From Candidatus Kaiserbacteria bacterium (GTDB lineage: Bacteria; Patescibacteria; Paceibacteria; UBA9973; UBA2103), in contig JACPGH010000006.1 in NCBI GenBank assembly GCA_016182485.1, forward strand, positions 62,001-126,000: a DNA stretch of 64,000 bases, read 5' to 3'. Below the pieces are notes generated by a model. The model was not told where the DNA came from. It was given only the letters and a program-made list of their open reading frames with translations, and did no database searches. A program made the position numbers and the translations under genes. This document shows, one piece after another, positions 17,289-24,690 of the stretch; position 1 is the stretch's first letter; each line of letters begins with the position of its first letter.

Positions 17289-18224
17289 TTATAGGCCCAG
17301 CTCGGCGAGCGCCGTTTTTACCTTATTGATAGGCAAGGCGAAGCTGATATTCTCTCCTCCCTGAACTACCGCTACATTCACGCCGATGGCTTCCCCAATA
17401 TATGTAACGAGCGGACCGCCTGAATTGCCTGGATTGATCGCGGTATCGGTCTGGATGACATTCGACAGCGTCTCGGGATTCCCCTGCTGATCGGTCGCCG
17501 TAATGTTCCGATTCAGTCCTGAAATGATTCCTGTTGATACCGTATTGTTATAACGACCGAGCGCGTTCCCCACGGCAAAGACGGACTGGCCGAGTTTCAG
17601 GCCCGCCGAATTGCCGAGCGGCACGGTGGCGTAGCCGCTCCCCGCGATCTTTATGACTGCCAGATCCTCGCCCGGAGAGCGCCACACGACCGTGCCGAGC
17701 TTCTGCTTCCCATTTGAAAGCAAGACAGTGTACGTCGCGTCCCGATTGGCAACGACATGCTTATTCGTAATGATGTATCCATTCGACCGTACCAAGAAGC
17801 CGGTCCCCGCGGAGACTTGTCGCGTCGTCGTCCCGACTTGCCGATACACCGGCACCTGTAGGCCGAATCCCTGAAAGAAAGGGTCATTGCCGAACGGATT
17901 CACGTACGTCACTTCGAGCTGAGGTACTACTTGCGTCTCGACTATCGAAACGACCGCGGGGGTAACTTTCGCAACGGCGCTCTCAAGCGTCTGCGCGGCC
18001 GGCTTGGGGACGGGTTGCGAAATGACTGGAGAGTTCCCGGAGTTGACTGCGGCCGGACTCGAGGTGGCCTGCGCGCCGGCCGTGAGCCGGTCAACCGAAA
18101 CTTGGAGCGCCGCCACGGATTGCGAAAGCCGGCCCACTTCGCGATACTCGTACATAAGCCCGCTCGCGAGCAGAAGGATCGCGAGCATAGCCACTATACT
18201 GCCGGTGATTTCGATATTTCTCAT
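17289..18224 (-). CDS. HtrA/DegP-like serine protease without PDZ domain
   Basis: This 311-aa protein has an N-terminal membrane anchor (residues 8-25), a short coiled-coil and Ser/Pro linker, and a trypsin-like domain with the catalytic triad H156 (TNKHVV), D187 (EDLAVI) and S268 (NPGNSGGP). Most HtrA proteins carry one or two PDZ domains; this one ends straight after the protease domain (ALAEL). It would act outside the membrane in protein quality control or surface-protein processing. The reading frame is intact and typical in size for PDZ-less CPR versions. Confidence 0.93.
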   Translation of the reverse strand: MRNIEITGSIVAMLAILLLASGLMYEYREVGRLSQSVAALQVSVDRLTAGAQATSSPAAVNSGNSPVISQPVPKPAAQTLESAVAKVTPAVVSIVETQVVPQLEVTYVNPFGNDPFFQGFGLQVPVYRQVGTTTRQVSAGTGFLVRSNGYIITNKHVVANRDATYTVLLSNGKQKLGTVVWRSPGEDLAVIKIAGSGYATVPLGNSAGLKLGQSVFAVGNALGRYNNTVSTGIISGLNRNITATDQQGNPETLSNVIQTDTAINPGNSGGPLVTYIGEAIGVNVAVVQGGENISFALPINKVKTALAELGL

Positions 18225-18228
18225 AGAC

Positions 18229-18245
18229 CTATGCTAGAAGCATAG
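18229..18245. promoter_or_regulatory. Short inverted repeat at the HtrA-like gene start
   Basis: CTATGC-5-GCATAG lies directly before the start codon at 18224, and TATACTATGC, a possible -10 region read on the minus strand, overlaps it. This could be an operator or a 5' hairpin. Evidence is limited to symmetry and position. Confidence 0.3.
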
Positions 18246-18321
18246 TATAAACCTTCCATGAACCGGGCGGTATTGCCGGACTATGGTATGTTTGAAGCAG
18301 ATTCATCAAAAGGAGGGCGCC

Positions 18322-18474
18322 GTGGAAATCACCGTAGCGGCGGTGGTTCTAATCGCGATCGGACTCTGGTTCCTATTCTCGGATTCATCGATGCTGCTCA
18401 TCCGCAAGCTGAAAGACTGGCGGATAAGGCGGCGCGTGCGGCGGCGCGTGCGGCGGTGGCTGGAACATAGATAG
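18322..18474 (+). CDS. Small single-pass membrane protein with arginine-rich tail
   Basis: The 50-aa product starts with GTG at 18322, 5 nt after AAAGGAGG. One membrane helix (about residues 3-20) is followed by a strongly basic tail containing RIRRRVRRRVRRW. The tail is presumably cytoplasmic and might bind nucleic acid or the membrane surface. It is flanked by a strong terminator, so it forms its own transcription unit. A start at 18283 would add 13 residues but lacks a ribosome-binding site. No family is recognised. Confidence 0.65.
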   Translation: MEITVAAVVLIAIGLWFLFSDSSMLLIRKLKDWRIRRRVRRRVRRWLEHR

Positions 18475-18497
18475 ATCGCCCTCTCACCCACAGTGTC

Positions 18498-18537
18498 AAC
18501 AGCCCGTCCGGCGCTACCGGCCGGGCTGTTCGTTTTT
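18498..18537 (+). terminator. Terminator of the small membrane-protein gene
   Basis: The arms AACAGCCCG and CGGGCTGTT enclose an inner CCGG..CCGG pairing and are followed by CGTTTTT. It lies 24 bp after the stop at 18474. Confidence 0.85.
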
Positions 18538-18594
18538 CGCGGGACACTGCCCTCAATCCCTCCGCTGAAGATTGGTTTAATGTGTGTTGAGGCG

Positions 18595-19266
18595 CTAGGC
18601 AATTTTTTCCGGGTCTTTGAGAGTGTGATCTTTGAAGAAAAGGCGCCTCGTTGTCCCGCGAGGAAGAACCAGATCAGGCGCAAGGAGAAGAACCGCCACG
18701 CTTACGAAGGAAAGAACACTTCCGAAAATGAATACCATCTCGAAGCCGAAGGCGCTAGCTATGGCTCCCCCAACAAAGGAGGCCAAGCCTGCCGCCAACC
18801 CGATCGTAGTGCTATCAAGCGTCCAGTCAAAGGCATATCGCTTATAGTCGAGATGCCTCGAAAAAATGGCCGACCACGATGGCGTATAGAGGGCGAACGC
18901 CAGTCCCTTCAAAAAAACGACGAGAAACAGCATCGGAATCGTCTGTACGGCTGTAAAGGCGAATAGAACTACCCCGCTCATCATGAGGCTTATAACTAGA
19001 ATGTAGAAATCGTCCTTTTCTCCGTCCAGCCGGTCGAGCAGGAATGCAATTGGGATCTGAGCCAACGATTTCGTCCCGAGATAGACGGCTGCGACAGCCC
19101 CGACTGTGACGAGCGTCGCCCCCTCGATATTCTCCACGATAAATATCGAAAAGATAGGATCGACGAAGCCCCACCCTCCCAAAAAGAAAAGGTCAGACAG
19201 TATAAAGTATTTTACGATCCTGTTTATTTTGAAATCCTCGAATTTTATGTTGACTCTGACAAACAT
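18595..19266 (-). CDS. Half-size MFS-like transporter
   Basis: This 223-aa protein has six predicted membrane helices. A loop between helices 2 and 3 (LDRLDGEKDD) resembles the conserved MFS loop, and the rest resembles one six-helix bundle of a major facilitator. Full MFS proteins have twelve helices, so this is either a dimerising half transporter or a truncated gene. No adjoining second half is visible on either side. The N-terminus is soluble and basic for about 18 residues. Substrate unknown. Confidence 0.65.
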   Translation of the reverse strand: MFVRVNIKFEDFKINRIVKYFILSDLFFLGGWGFVDPIFSIFIVENIEGATLVTVGAVAAVYLGTKSLAQIPIAFLLDRLDGEKDDFYILVISLMMSGVVLFAFTAVQTIPMLFLVVFLKGLAFALYTPSWSAIFSRHLDYKRYAFDWTLDSTTIGLAAGLASFVGGAIASAFGFEMVFIFGSVLSFVSVAVLLLAPDLVLPRGTTRRLFFKDHTLKDPEKIA

Positions 19267-19391
19267 AAAAAGGCTAGAGCTATGTTCATTACTGTACTCT
19301 AGCAGCTAGAAACCGCAATCGGCTAATCAACTTGTGTACCCTGCCGGATTCGAATCCGAATTCCAGAACTTTGGTGGACCCTACCGGATTC

Positions 19392-19436
19392 TCCCGATTC
19401 AATCGTGGATCCGCGTTTTTGAATACAAAATCGGGA
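19392..19436 (-). mobile_element. T-loop insert of tRNA-Ala (45 nt)
   Basis: It starts TCCCGAT and ends ATCGGGA. Removing it restores the T loop TTCGAAT. The host bases TTC and GAA on either side extend the terminal pairing. It shares GGATCC-CGATT with the D-loop insert. Confidence 0.8.
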
Positions 19437-19472
19437 GAACCGGTGACCTCCACATTGTCCCGATGGCAAAGG

Positions 19473-19545
19473 TGGACCCGACCGGACTCGAACCGGTGAC
19501 CTCCTCATTGCAAATGAGGCGTTCTACCAGCTGAACTACGGGCCC
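19473..19545 (-). tRNA. tRNA-Ala(TGC), intact, inside the anticodon-loop insert
   Basis: The acceptor is GGGCCCG/CGGGTCC, the anticodon stem is CCTCA/TGAGG around TTTGCAA, and the T loop is TTCGAGT. It has the same anticodon as the interrupted tRNA that surrounds it but clear sequence differences (for example in the D and anticodon stems), so it is not a recent duplication of that gene. Confidence 0.95.
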
Positions 19546-19805
19546 ACCTTTACCATCGAGGATTCACGATTCATAAAATTCTCAATGGCCGCTCGCTTCT
19601 TCCACGATTTTAACCGCGCTTCAAGTTTCCTTGCCTCGCTTACGGTATCACACTTTTTCGCGAATCGCAGTATCCAGGGTCGTCTGGCTTTCGTCGATCT
19701 AACAACGCCGGCATTATGTTGCTCCAGTCTCGTTGAAACGGTAGAGGCACTACCTATGTAATACGACCCGTCTTTCTGCGATTCGAGAATGTATGCAAAG
19801 GCCAT
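19536..19805 (-). CDS. GIY-YIG single-domain endonuclease-like protein
   Basis: This 89-aa protein is a complete GIY-YIG domain of the UPF0213/YhbQ type: AYILES at the start, DGSYYIGSAS holding YIG, the arginine of TRLEQHN, and the catalytic-type glutamate in ARKLEARLKSW. The start is 19 nt inside the tRNA insert and has no Shine-Dalgarno sequence. The last codons and the TAG stop are formed by the 5' end of the embedded tRNA-Ala. Stand-alone GIY-YIG proteins can be homing or structure-specific nucleases. The location inside a tRNA insert favours mobility. Confidence 0.88.
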   Translation of the reverse strand: MAFAYILESQKDGSYYIGSASTVSTRLEQHNAGVVRSTKARRPWILRFAKKCDTVSEARKLEARLKSWKKRAAIENFMNRESSMVKVGP

Positions 19806-19841
19806 TGGAATTTATGAATCGGAACAAATGTGGCGCTCAAC

Positions 19842-19888
19842 TCCCGATTTATGAATCGAGGATCCTCGATATTGCTGCAATATCGGGA
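19842..19888 (-). mobile_element. D-loop insert of tRNA-Ala (47 nt)
   Basis: It starts TCCCGAT and ends ATCGGGA, a perfect 7-bp terminal inverted repeat. Inside are two further hairpins (GATATTGC/GCAATATC and CGAGGATCCTCG). Removing it restores the D loop AGCTGGTT. Its 3' half resembles that of the T-loop insert. Confidence 0.8.
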
Positions 19889-19918
19889 CAGCTAAGCTAA
19901 GGGCCCTTTAATGTCAGC

Positions 19919-20536
19919 TTAGCATTTCCTCCCAATTATCTGAAGCCAGACAGTGGATCCTGAAACCTTTCGGCCACTCCAATCTATATGTAATCCGGCT
20001 TGCGTAATATAAGATTCCAATTCCTCCATCGTATAGTAACTAAAAAATCGCTCGAAATCATACCCGTACTTATTCTCTTTTTTCACCTCTTCTTCCGGCT
20101 GGCCTGCCTTGATTTCCTTAACCGAGACATATAACAAGCCCGAGTCGTTGAGGCGTGTGTTCATTTTGGCGATGATGCTCGGTAGATTTGCCTTGCGAAT
20201 ATGCAGAAGCGAAGCCTGCGCGAAAATGCCGTCGAATGTCTCTGGTAACGTATCCAATTCTTCCAATGCTAAGAGACGAAACGTTGCACTCGAAGCAGCT
20301 GCACGCGCGAGACGCAACTGTCCTTCGGAAAAATCGACACCTAGAACCGAATATCCTCGCTCGCTCATATATTTCGATTTCACTCCCGCCCCACATCCTG
20401 CATCCAGAATGGTCTTCTTGCCCGGTAACAGCGCTAGAAAACGCTCGGTGCCTTCTATCCACCAATCATCAATATTATGATCAGTGAGCCAGTCTGCCGC
20501 GATACGATCGTATGTCGCCTGTAATTCAGAATTCAT
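19919..20536 (-). CDS. Class I SAM-dependent methyltransferase
   Basis: This 205-aa Rossmann-type methyltransferase has motif I at ILDAGCGAGVKSKYM (about residues 43-57), the acidic end of strand 2 at VLGVDFSE, and motif IV-like FAQASLLHIRK. This resembles UbiE/Methyltransf_11-like small-molecule enzymes; the substrate is unknown. The ATG overlaps the stop of ddl as ATGA, so the two are translationally coupled. The interrupted tRNA-Ala follows 13 bp after the stop and may be transcribed with it. Confidence 0.85.
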   Translation of the reverse strand: MNSELQATYDRIAADWLTDHNIDDWWIEGTERFLALLPGKKTILDAGCGAGVKSKYMSERGYSVLGVDFSEGQLRLARAAASSATFRLLALEELDTLPETFDGIFAQASLLHIRKANLPSIIAKMNTRLNDSGLLYVSVKEIKAGQPEEEVKKENKYGYDFERFFSYYTMEELESYITQAGLHIDWSGRKVSGSTVWLQIIGRKC

Positions 20537-21528
20537 GCCATCGCCAAATTGACCAGATGCGATAGGAAATCGGGGAACCGCACGCCGACAGCCGCGAGTG
20601 ATTTGGGCAAGAGTGATTCGCCCGTGAGACCGGGGAGCGTGTTCGTCTCGAGATAATAGATGCCCTTCGGGGTTATGATGAAATCACTGCGCGAATAGTG
20701 GCGCAAATGAAGTGTATGATGCATAAGCTTCGCAAGCCGGCGCAGTTCCTCCGATTCTACCCGTGAGAAATTACCCGGACAGATCTCGCGCGTCTTCCCT
20801 GAATACTTATTTTCGTAAGAAAAGAACGAATTTTCATCTAGGGAGCCTTCGCCAAGGCTTCGGCTTCCCGAAGGCGGAATGATCTCGATCGGCGGAAGCG
20901 CATAGAGCTTCTCGCCTCGCATATTCTCGACCACGCCGACGGTCGCTTCCTTGCCGCGCAGATACTCCTCGACGAGCACGCCCGGCGCGCCGTCCACGAA
21001 GAGCGCCCCGATCGCCTTCTGCACAGGCGCGTAGCCGCTAACGATAGAAACGCCTACCGAGGAGCCCCACCCGACCGGCTTCACGACCACCGGCTGATGA
21101 AAGCTGCGGATGACTTCGCCGGCACCAGTTGCGCAATCTTCCGCCCGTTCGATGTAGCGCGAATCGGGCGTGCGCGCGCCGGCCTCCTTCGCATGAGACT
21201 TCGCCATTACCTTATGCATAGCGAGATACGAGCCGAAGGAATCTGCGCCGGCATACGGAACGCCGTATCGTTCAAGTAGCTTCTGCACCTCCCCGTCTTC
21301 GCCATATTCGCCATGCAGACCGATGAGAACTGCGTCGAGCTGCCGAAGCACGCGCTCCGGAGAGACGGCGCGCCCGCGATCGTGCCACTCGCCCTGCCTG
21401 TCGATATAAATATCCCGCGTTATGTACTTCTCTTCCGGCAGATTCGCGAGGATGGCGGCGCCCGTCTTGAGCGAGACTTCGTGCTCGCGGCTCGGCCCGC
21501 CCCGCAACACCCCAACGACGGTTTGCAT
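20533..21528 (-). CDS. ddl: D-alanine--D-alanine ligase
   Basis: This 331-aa ATP-grasp enzyme makes the D-Ala-D-Ala dipeptide of peptidoglycan. It shows GGPSREHEVSL (residues 10-20), HGEYGEDGEVQ, KPVGWGSSVGVS for ATP binding, LVEEYLRGKE, and YLETNTLPGLT with the metal-binding Glu/Asn. The length is normal. A typical CPR-type repeat encodes SGSRSLGEGSLDEN (about residues 222-235). The following methyltransferase overlaps by 4 bp. Confidence 0.95.
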   Translation of the reverse strand: MQTVVGVLRGGPSREHEVSLKTGAAILANLPEEKYITRDIYIDRQGEWHDRGRAVSPERVLRQLDAVLIGLHGEYGEDGEVQKLLERYGVPYAGADSFGSYLAMHKVMAKSHAKEAGARTPDSRYIERAEDCATGAGEVIRSFHQPVVVKPVGWGSSVGVSIVSGYAPVQKAIGALFVDGAPGVLVEEYLRGKEATVGVVENMRGEKLYALPPIEIIPPSGSRSLGEGSLDENSFFSYENKYSGKTREICPGNFSRVESEELRRLAKLMHHTLHLRHYSRSDFIITPKGIYYLETNTLPGLTGESLLPKSLAAVGVRFPDFLSHLVNLAMA

Positions 21529-21548
21529 TGAATAAGTATATAACAGCA

Positions 21549-21600
21549 GAGCCGCCTAGTCGGCGGCTCGTGCCCGAGAGGCGAACGGTCTCCCCGGGCG
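21549..21600 (-). terminator. Two GC hairpins after the unknown gene at 21602
   Basis: GCCCG/CGGGC arms (21572-21600) and GAGCCGCC/GGCGGCTC arms (21549-21569) lie between the stop at 21602 and the start of ddl. The second could end transcription, although no long U run follows. Confidence 0.5.
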
Positions 21601-21601
21601 G

Positions 21602-22390
21602 CTAGTTGTTTTCTGCGTTCCTCATGCGATCGACGGCTTGCACGATGGCTTCTGCCTGCCGTTCGCCCTCCTCCGTCAGGCGGATCATGCCCTCGCCGCA
21701 CTCTTCCACGACGCCCTCCCCGATAGCGATATCGACCCAGGTGAGCGGCTGACAGATCTCCTCACGCTCGACGCGCACGCCCATGTCGACCGCTACCGCG
21801 TAGAGTCGTTCGAGGAATTCCTTGCCCTCGCGACGTCGAGTAGAGAAGTACGACTCTGAACTGGCGTGTTCGAGCATGAAGCGCATCCGGTCCCTCATCC
21901 ACGTTGCGAGCACTAGCACGATGGGACGAGTGAGGGGATGCGCCCGCAGATCGTCCCACAGCTTGTCCGGCAGGCGCATGTTGTACTTATCGAACCAGAA
22001 GGAGGACTCCGTGTCGTCGAGGCTCTCGAGAAACCTCTCGACGCTTGTCTGGCTCGACGCCGGAGCCAGCTCAAGAACGCTCGGGAACAGCTCATCTCTC
22101 ACGACGCAGCAGCGTTCGTCGAACACGAAGCTCCGTCCAGGCTCTACGACTCCGGATTCTTCGCGCCACCAGCGAGCAGCTTCCGGCGCGTGCAGAGCGA
22201 GGATCTCGATCGACATGACGATGTCGACCACATAGCCGCTCGCGTCTTGTAGCAGGCCGCTCAAGATCCCAACCGTCTGCGAGCAATACGCGGAAGCTCC
22301 ATTGAGCGGTAGGATGAGGCCAACCCATTTCTCACGCACCCACTCCGGCGCTTCGCCTGGCGGTACATCGACGATCCGTATGCAACGCAT
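21602..22390 (-). CDS. Protein of unknown function (262 aa)
   Basis: The start at 22390 is preceded by AAAGGAGA. The product is acidic, soluble and mostly helical, with clusters of acidic residues near the middle (SLDDTESSFWFDK) and a C-terminal segment (about 215-262) resembling a small winged-helix-like end, IRLTEEGERQAEAIV. No signal peptide, membrane segment or catalytic motif is recognised. It stands alone between hairpins and has higher GC and more regular GC-ending codons than its neighbours. It fits the class of strong-Shine-Dalgarno unknown genes. Confidence 0.65.
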   Translation of the reverse strand: MRCIRIVDVPPGEAPEWVREKWVGLILPLNGASAYCSQTVGILSGLLQDASGYVVDIVMSIEILALHAPEAARWWREESGVVEPGRSFVFDERCCVVRDELFPSVLELAPASSQTSVERFLESLDDTESSFWFDKYNMRLPDKLWDDLRAHPLTRPIVLVLATWMRDRMRFMLEHASSESYFSTRRREGKEFLERLYAVAVDMGVRVEREEICQPLTWVDIAIGEGVVEECGEGMIRLTEEGERQAEAIVQAVDRMRNAENN

Positions 22391-22515
22391 GTGAATTCTC
22401 CTTTCTCCTTCTTGATTTGAGAACGGAACACCCGATCAAAAGCGTAGCATAAGAAGCAAGAATCAGAAAATCGCGCAGAACTATTTTAGTCTTTTGCAAA
22501 ATTCCAATATCAATA

Positions 22516-23268
22516 TCAAATCTGCAGGGCCATCGCCCATTTATCCTTTCCTTCCCAAGCGTCCCACATCTTTTCGTATCCCTTTTCCCGAAAAAACGCC
22601 TCGGATTCTTTCAACAATTTCTGCTGAACTTTCAGATCCGCAGTCTGTAAAATCTGAAGCAGCGTGTGAACAATATCGTCTGGTTCCCAAGGCATTTCTA
22701 TAGGGTATTTTTCGAACTCCTTTCGAATATAGCCATAGTAAGGTCTAGGGCGCCCATGTACGCCAAATAGCGCATCCAAGAAGTACGGTATCGATGAAGC
22801 TGCTTCAAAATGAGCTCCTTCGGGATTATTATTCCGCCATGCTTTCACAGATCGGAATACCGCATTCACGTATCCGTCCAAGGAGCGGTAGACGAAGTCA
22901 TACTGCTGTTCTCTTGGAATTTGGCCTCTTTGTTCGACTATCTTTCGTACTTCGCCTGTTCGATCGACCAGAATATTACAGTGAGCGTAATCATACCGAT
23001 CTTCCGGCTCTCCCAAGCTTCCCCACCAAGTAGGTGCTCTGAATTCGGAGAGGCTGCATACGGGCAAATCTAATCCGCTAATCGGCACATCGTACCGTTT
23101 CTTATATTCATCAGAGGCATCGTCTGCCACGATAAGTAGAGCATCGTAATCTGAGAATTCATTTTCAAATCCTTTGCCTCGCGAACCCTGCAAAATAAGA
23201 CCGACGACATTCGGATCCTCTTTTACGTCCGCGAATAAGCGCTGAAATGAATCTTGAGGGGCAGACAT
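22516..23268 (-). CDS. Nucleotidyltransferase-fold protein
   Basis: This 250-aa protein has the polymerase-beta-type nucleotidyltransferase signature: LQGSRGKGFENEFSDYDALL (about residues 27-46), where GS and the DxD-like SDYD bind metal and nucleotide. The rest is helical and resembles the C-terminal half of aminoglycoside-modifying or related nucleotidyltransferases. The substrate is unknown and resistance should not be inferred. It lies 13 bp from the uvrC stop on the same strand. Confidence 0.75.
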   Translation of the reverse strand: MSAPQDSFQRLFADVKEDPNVVGLILQGSRGKGFENEFSDYDALLIVADDASDEYKKRYDVPISGLDLPVCSLSEFRAPTWWGSLGEPEDRYDYAHCNILVDRTGEVRKIVEQRGQIPREQQYDFVYRSLDGYVNAVFRSVKAWRNNNPEGAHFEAASSIPYFLDALFGVHGRPRPYYGYIRKEFEKYPIEMPWEPDDIVHTLLQILQTADLKVQQKLLKESEAFFREKGYEKMWDAWEGKDKWAMALQI

Positions 23269-23280
23269 ATAAGCAGTATA

Positions 23281-24690
23281 TCAGCGGCGCGGGGCCCGGG
23301 TTGATGAGACCCGTAAGTTTCGAGATCTAGCCCTGCGATGCCGCGAGAGCGAAAAGCGATGCGCTTCGGCGTTCGCGAGGACGGCGTCTGCTTCGGAAAT
23401 ACCCGCGCGAAGTGCTCCGAGCACTTCGCGCGGGCGGTGCCGCTCGTCCTTCACCACGGCGACTACCGGGATGTGGAGCCGCCGCTCGGAGATGATGGAT
23501 TCCCCCGCCTTCTTCTGCGTCCGCCCCCCGTCCACCACAATGGCATGTGGAAACGGCCATTCCGGATGATTCAATCGCCGCGACAAGATTTCCTTGAGCG
23601 ACGCGATATCATTATTTATTTTTCTCATTTTTTTCGACGCCGCCTGTGGTGAGCTTGTCGAACCACGGATGCGGAAAGTCCGATATTCACTTTTCACAGG
23701 CCGGCCGTCCACGAGAACGGCCATAACCCCGATCGCGTTCGTTCCCGAGATATGCGCGGTATCGTACGCCTCGATCCGCTGACCTTTTGCGAACAATCCT
23801 TCCTTCTTGTGATACGTGTTTTCGTCTTTGATAAGCGAGACATCTTGGATATGATCGAGCGCGAACAGCTCACGGCGCCGCTGCGCGGCCACTTCAAACT
23901 GCTCCGCGTTTGCCGCTTCTCTCATCTCCCGCTCCAGCACACGGCGAAGCTCCTTTCCCCGGCCGCTTAAGTACATCGCCACGTGCGTAAGCGTTTTGCG
24001 ATAGTTCTTAAGTAGTACCTTATCGTGGCCTATAGGCGATACTAAGGTGCTCTTTACATTGAGCGGATAGTGGCCGATTTGCGTGTTGAATTCAATGTTT
24101 GCGCGCTGATGCTTGCTGTTCGTTGCAACAGGCTTACGCGTGTCAAAAAACGGGAAGATGCGCTGTATGAGCCGCAGGCCCTCGCGTAATTGCGCGCCGG
24201 AGGGAAACGGTCCGAATACCGCCTTGATCCGCGTACCTTCCGGTGTTTTCTTCCACAATGATTTCACAAGGTTCGACCTTGTAGAAACGCCTTCAGTTTC
24301 TTTGCCGACAGTATTGGCCTCATCGAGCTCGGTTCTGCGGAAAGAGAGCACGCGCGGAATATCCTCTTTCGTTATTACCGCGTAGAGGAAGGACCGGTCA
24401 TCCATTCCCATAGAATTCGCCGGCGGATCATATTTCCGGATGAGAGCCGCTTCCCGCACGAGAGCTTCAAGGACGGTCGGAGTGGCCTCATGGGCAACGC
24501 GGTCAGCTACGGTAACCATATCCACGAGACGAGGGCCGCGGGTCGCAATGAGGTCGTCATCGAAGTAGGAGCGCACGCGGTCCCGAAGCGAAGTCGCCTT
24601 CGCCACATGCAAAACTTTTCTCCCCCGTTTGAAGAGGTAGACGCCCGGCAGGTCCGGCAAATCAAATTTAGCCAAATCTTTTTTATCCAT
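23281..24690 (-). CDS. uvrC: UvrC-like excinuclease subunit, shortened
   Basis: This 469-aa protein has an N-terminal GIY-YIG domain (LPGVYLFKRGRKVLHVAKA), a UVR-like segment (about 265-285), and the RNase H-type endonuclease domain with EAYDTAHISG, VVDGGRTQKKAG and AHRFSLSRHRR. UvrC makes both incisions in nucleotide excision repair. It lacks the C-terminal HhH region (typical length is about 600). The usual YVGKA of GIY-YIG is HVAKA here. Two repeats lie in frame, encoding STLVSPIGHDKV and STSSPQAAS. It overlaps uvrA by 8 bp. Confidence 0.9.
   Translation of the reverse strand: MDKKDLAKFDLPDLPGVYLFKRGRKVLHVAKATSLRDRVRSYFDDDLIATRGPRLVDMVTVADRVAHEATPTVLEALVREAALIRKYDPPANSMGMDDRSFLYAVITKEDIPRVLSFRRTELDEANTVGKETEGVSTRSNLVKSLWKKTPEGTRIKAVFGPFPSGAQLREGLRLIQRIFPFFDTRKPVATNSKHQRANIEFNTQIGHYPLNVKSTLVSPIGHDKVLLKNYRKTLTHVAMYLSGRGKELRRVLEREMREAANAEQFEVAAQRRRELFALDHIQDVSLIKDENTYHKKEGLFAKGQRIEAYDTAHISGTNAIGVMAVLVDGRPVKSEYRTFRIRGSTSSPQAASKKMRKINNDIASLKEILSRRLNHPEWPFPHAIVVDGGRTQKKAGESIISERRLHIPVVAVVKDERHRPREVLGALRAGISEADAVLANAEAHRFSLSRHRRARSRNLRVSSTRAPRR
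24017..24048. repeat. CCTATAGG-core palindrome inside uvrC
   Basis: A 32-bp imperfect palindrome with ACCTTA/TAAGGT ends and a GGCCTATAGGC core. A near-identical element lies inside uvrB at 29326-29357, and both encode the peptide pattern STL..PIG..KV. Confidence 0.85.

Larger units (their letters stand above)
19458..19824 (-). mobile_element. Anticodon-loop insert carrying GIY-YIG gene and intact tRNA-Ala
   Basis: The 367-nt insert splits the loop as TTTG/CAA. Its ends TTCCGAT and ATCGGGA pair over 7 bp with one G-U. It contains only 18 nt, then the GIY-YIG gene, then a full tRNA-Ala(TGC) overlapping the gene's end, then 15 nt. It is too short for a group I or II intron around those genes. 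Confidence 0.8.
19372..19906 (-). tRNA. tRNA-Ala(TGC) in four pieces, interrupted in D, anticodon and T loops
   Basis: Exons at 19906-19889, 19841-19825, 19457-19437 and 19391-19375 join to exactly 73 nt. All stems then pair: acceptor GGGCCCT/AGGGTCC, D GCTT/GAGC, anticodon CCACA/TGTGG around TTTGCAA, and T ACCGG/CCGGT around TTCGAAT. The discriminator is A and CCA is encoded (19374-19372). The three inserts of 47, 367 and 45 nt share ends TCCCGAT (or TTCCGAT) and ATCGGGA. Either these are introns removed from the RNA, or mobile palindromic elements have inactivated the gene. It starts 13 bp after the methyltransferase stop. Confidence 0.85.

Noticed and set aside
19458..19824. Group I or group II intron in the tRNA anticodon loop
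   Set aside because: After removing the GIY-YIG gene and the embedded tRNA only about 33 nt remain, too little for a catalytic intron core.
19372..19906. Archaeal-type bulge-helix-bulge introns
   Set aside because: The insert ends pair with each other over 7 bp, but I could not see a consistent 3-nt bulge, 4-bp helix, 3-nt bulge at all junctions. I leave the removal mechanism open.
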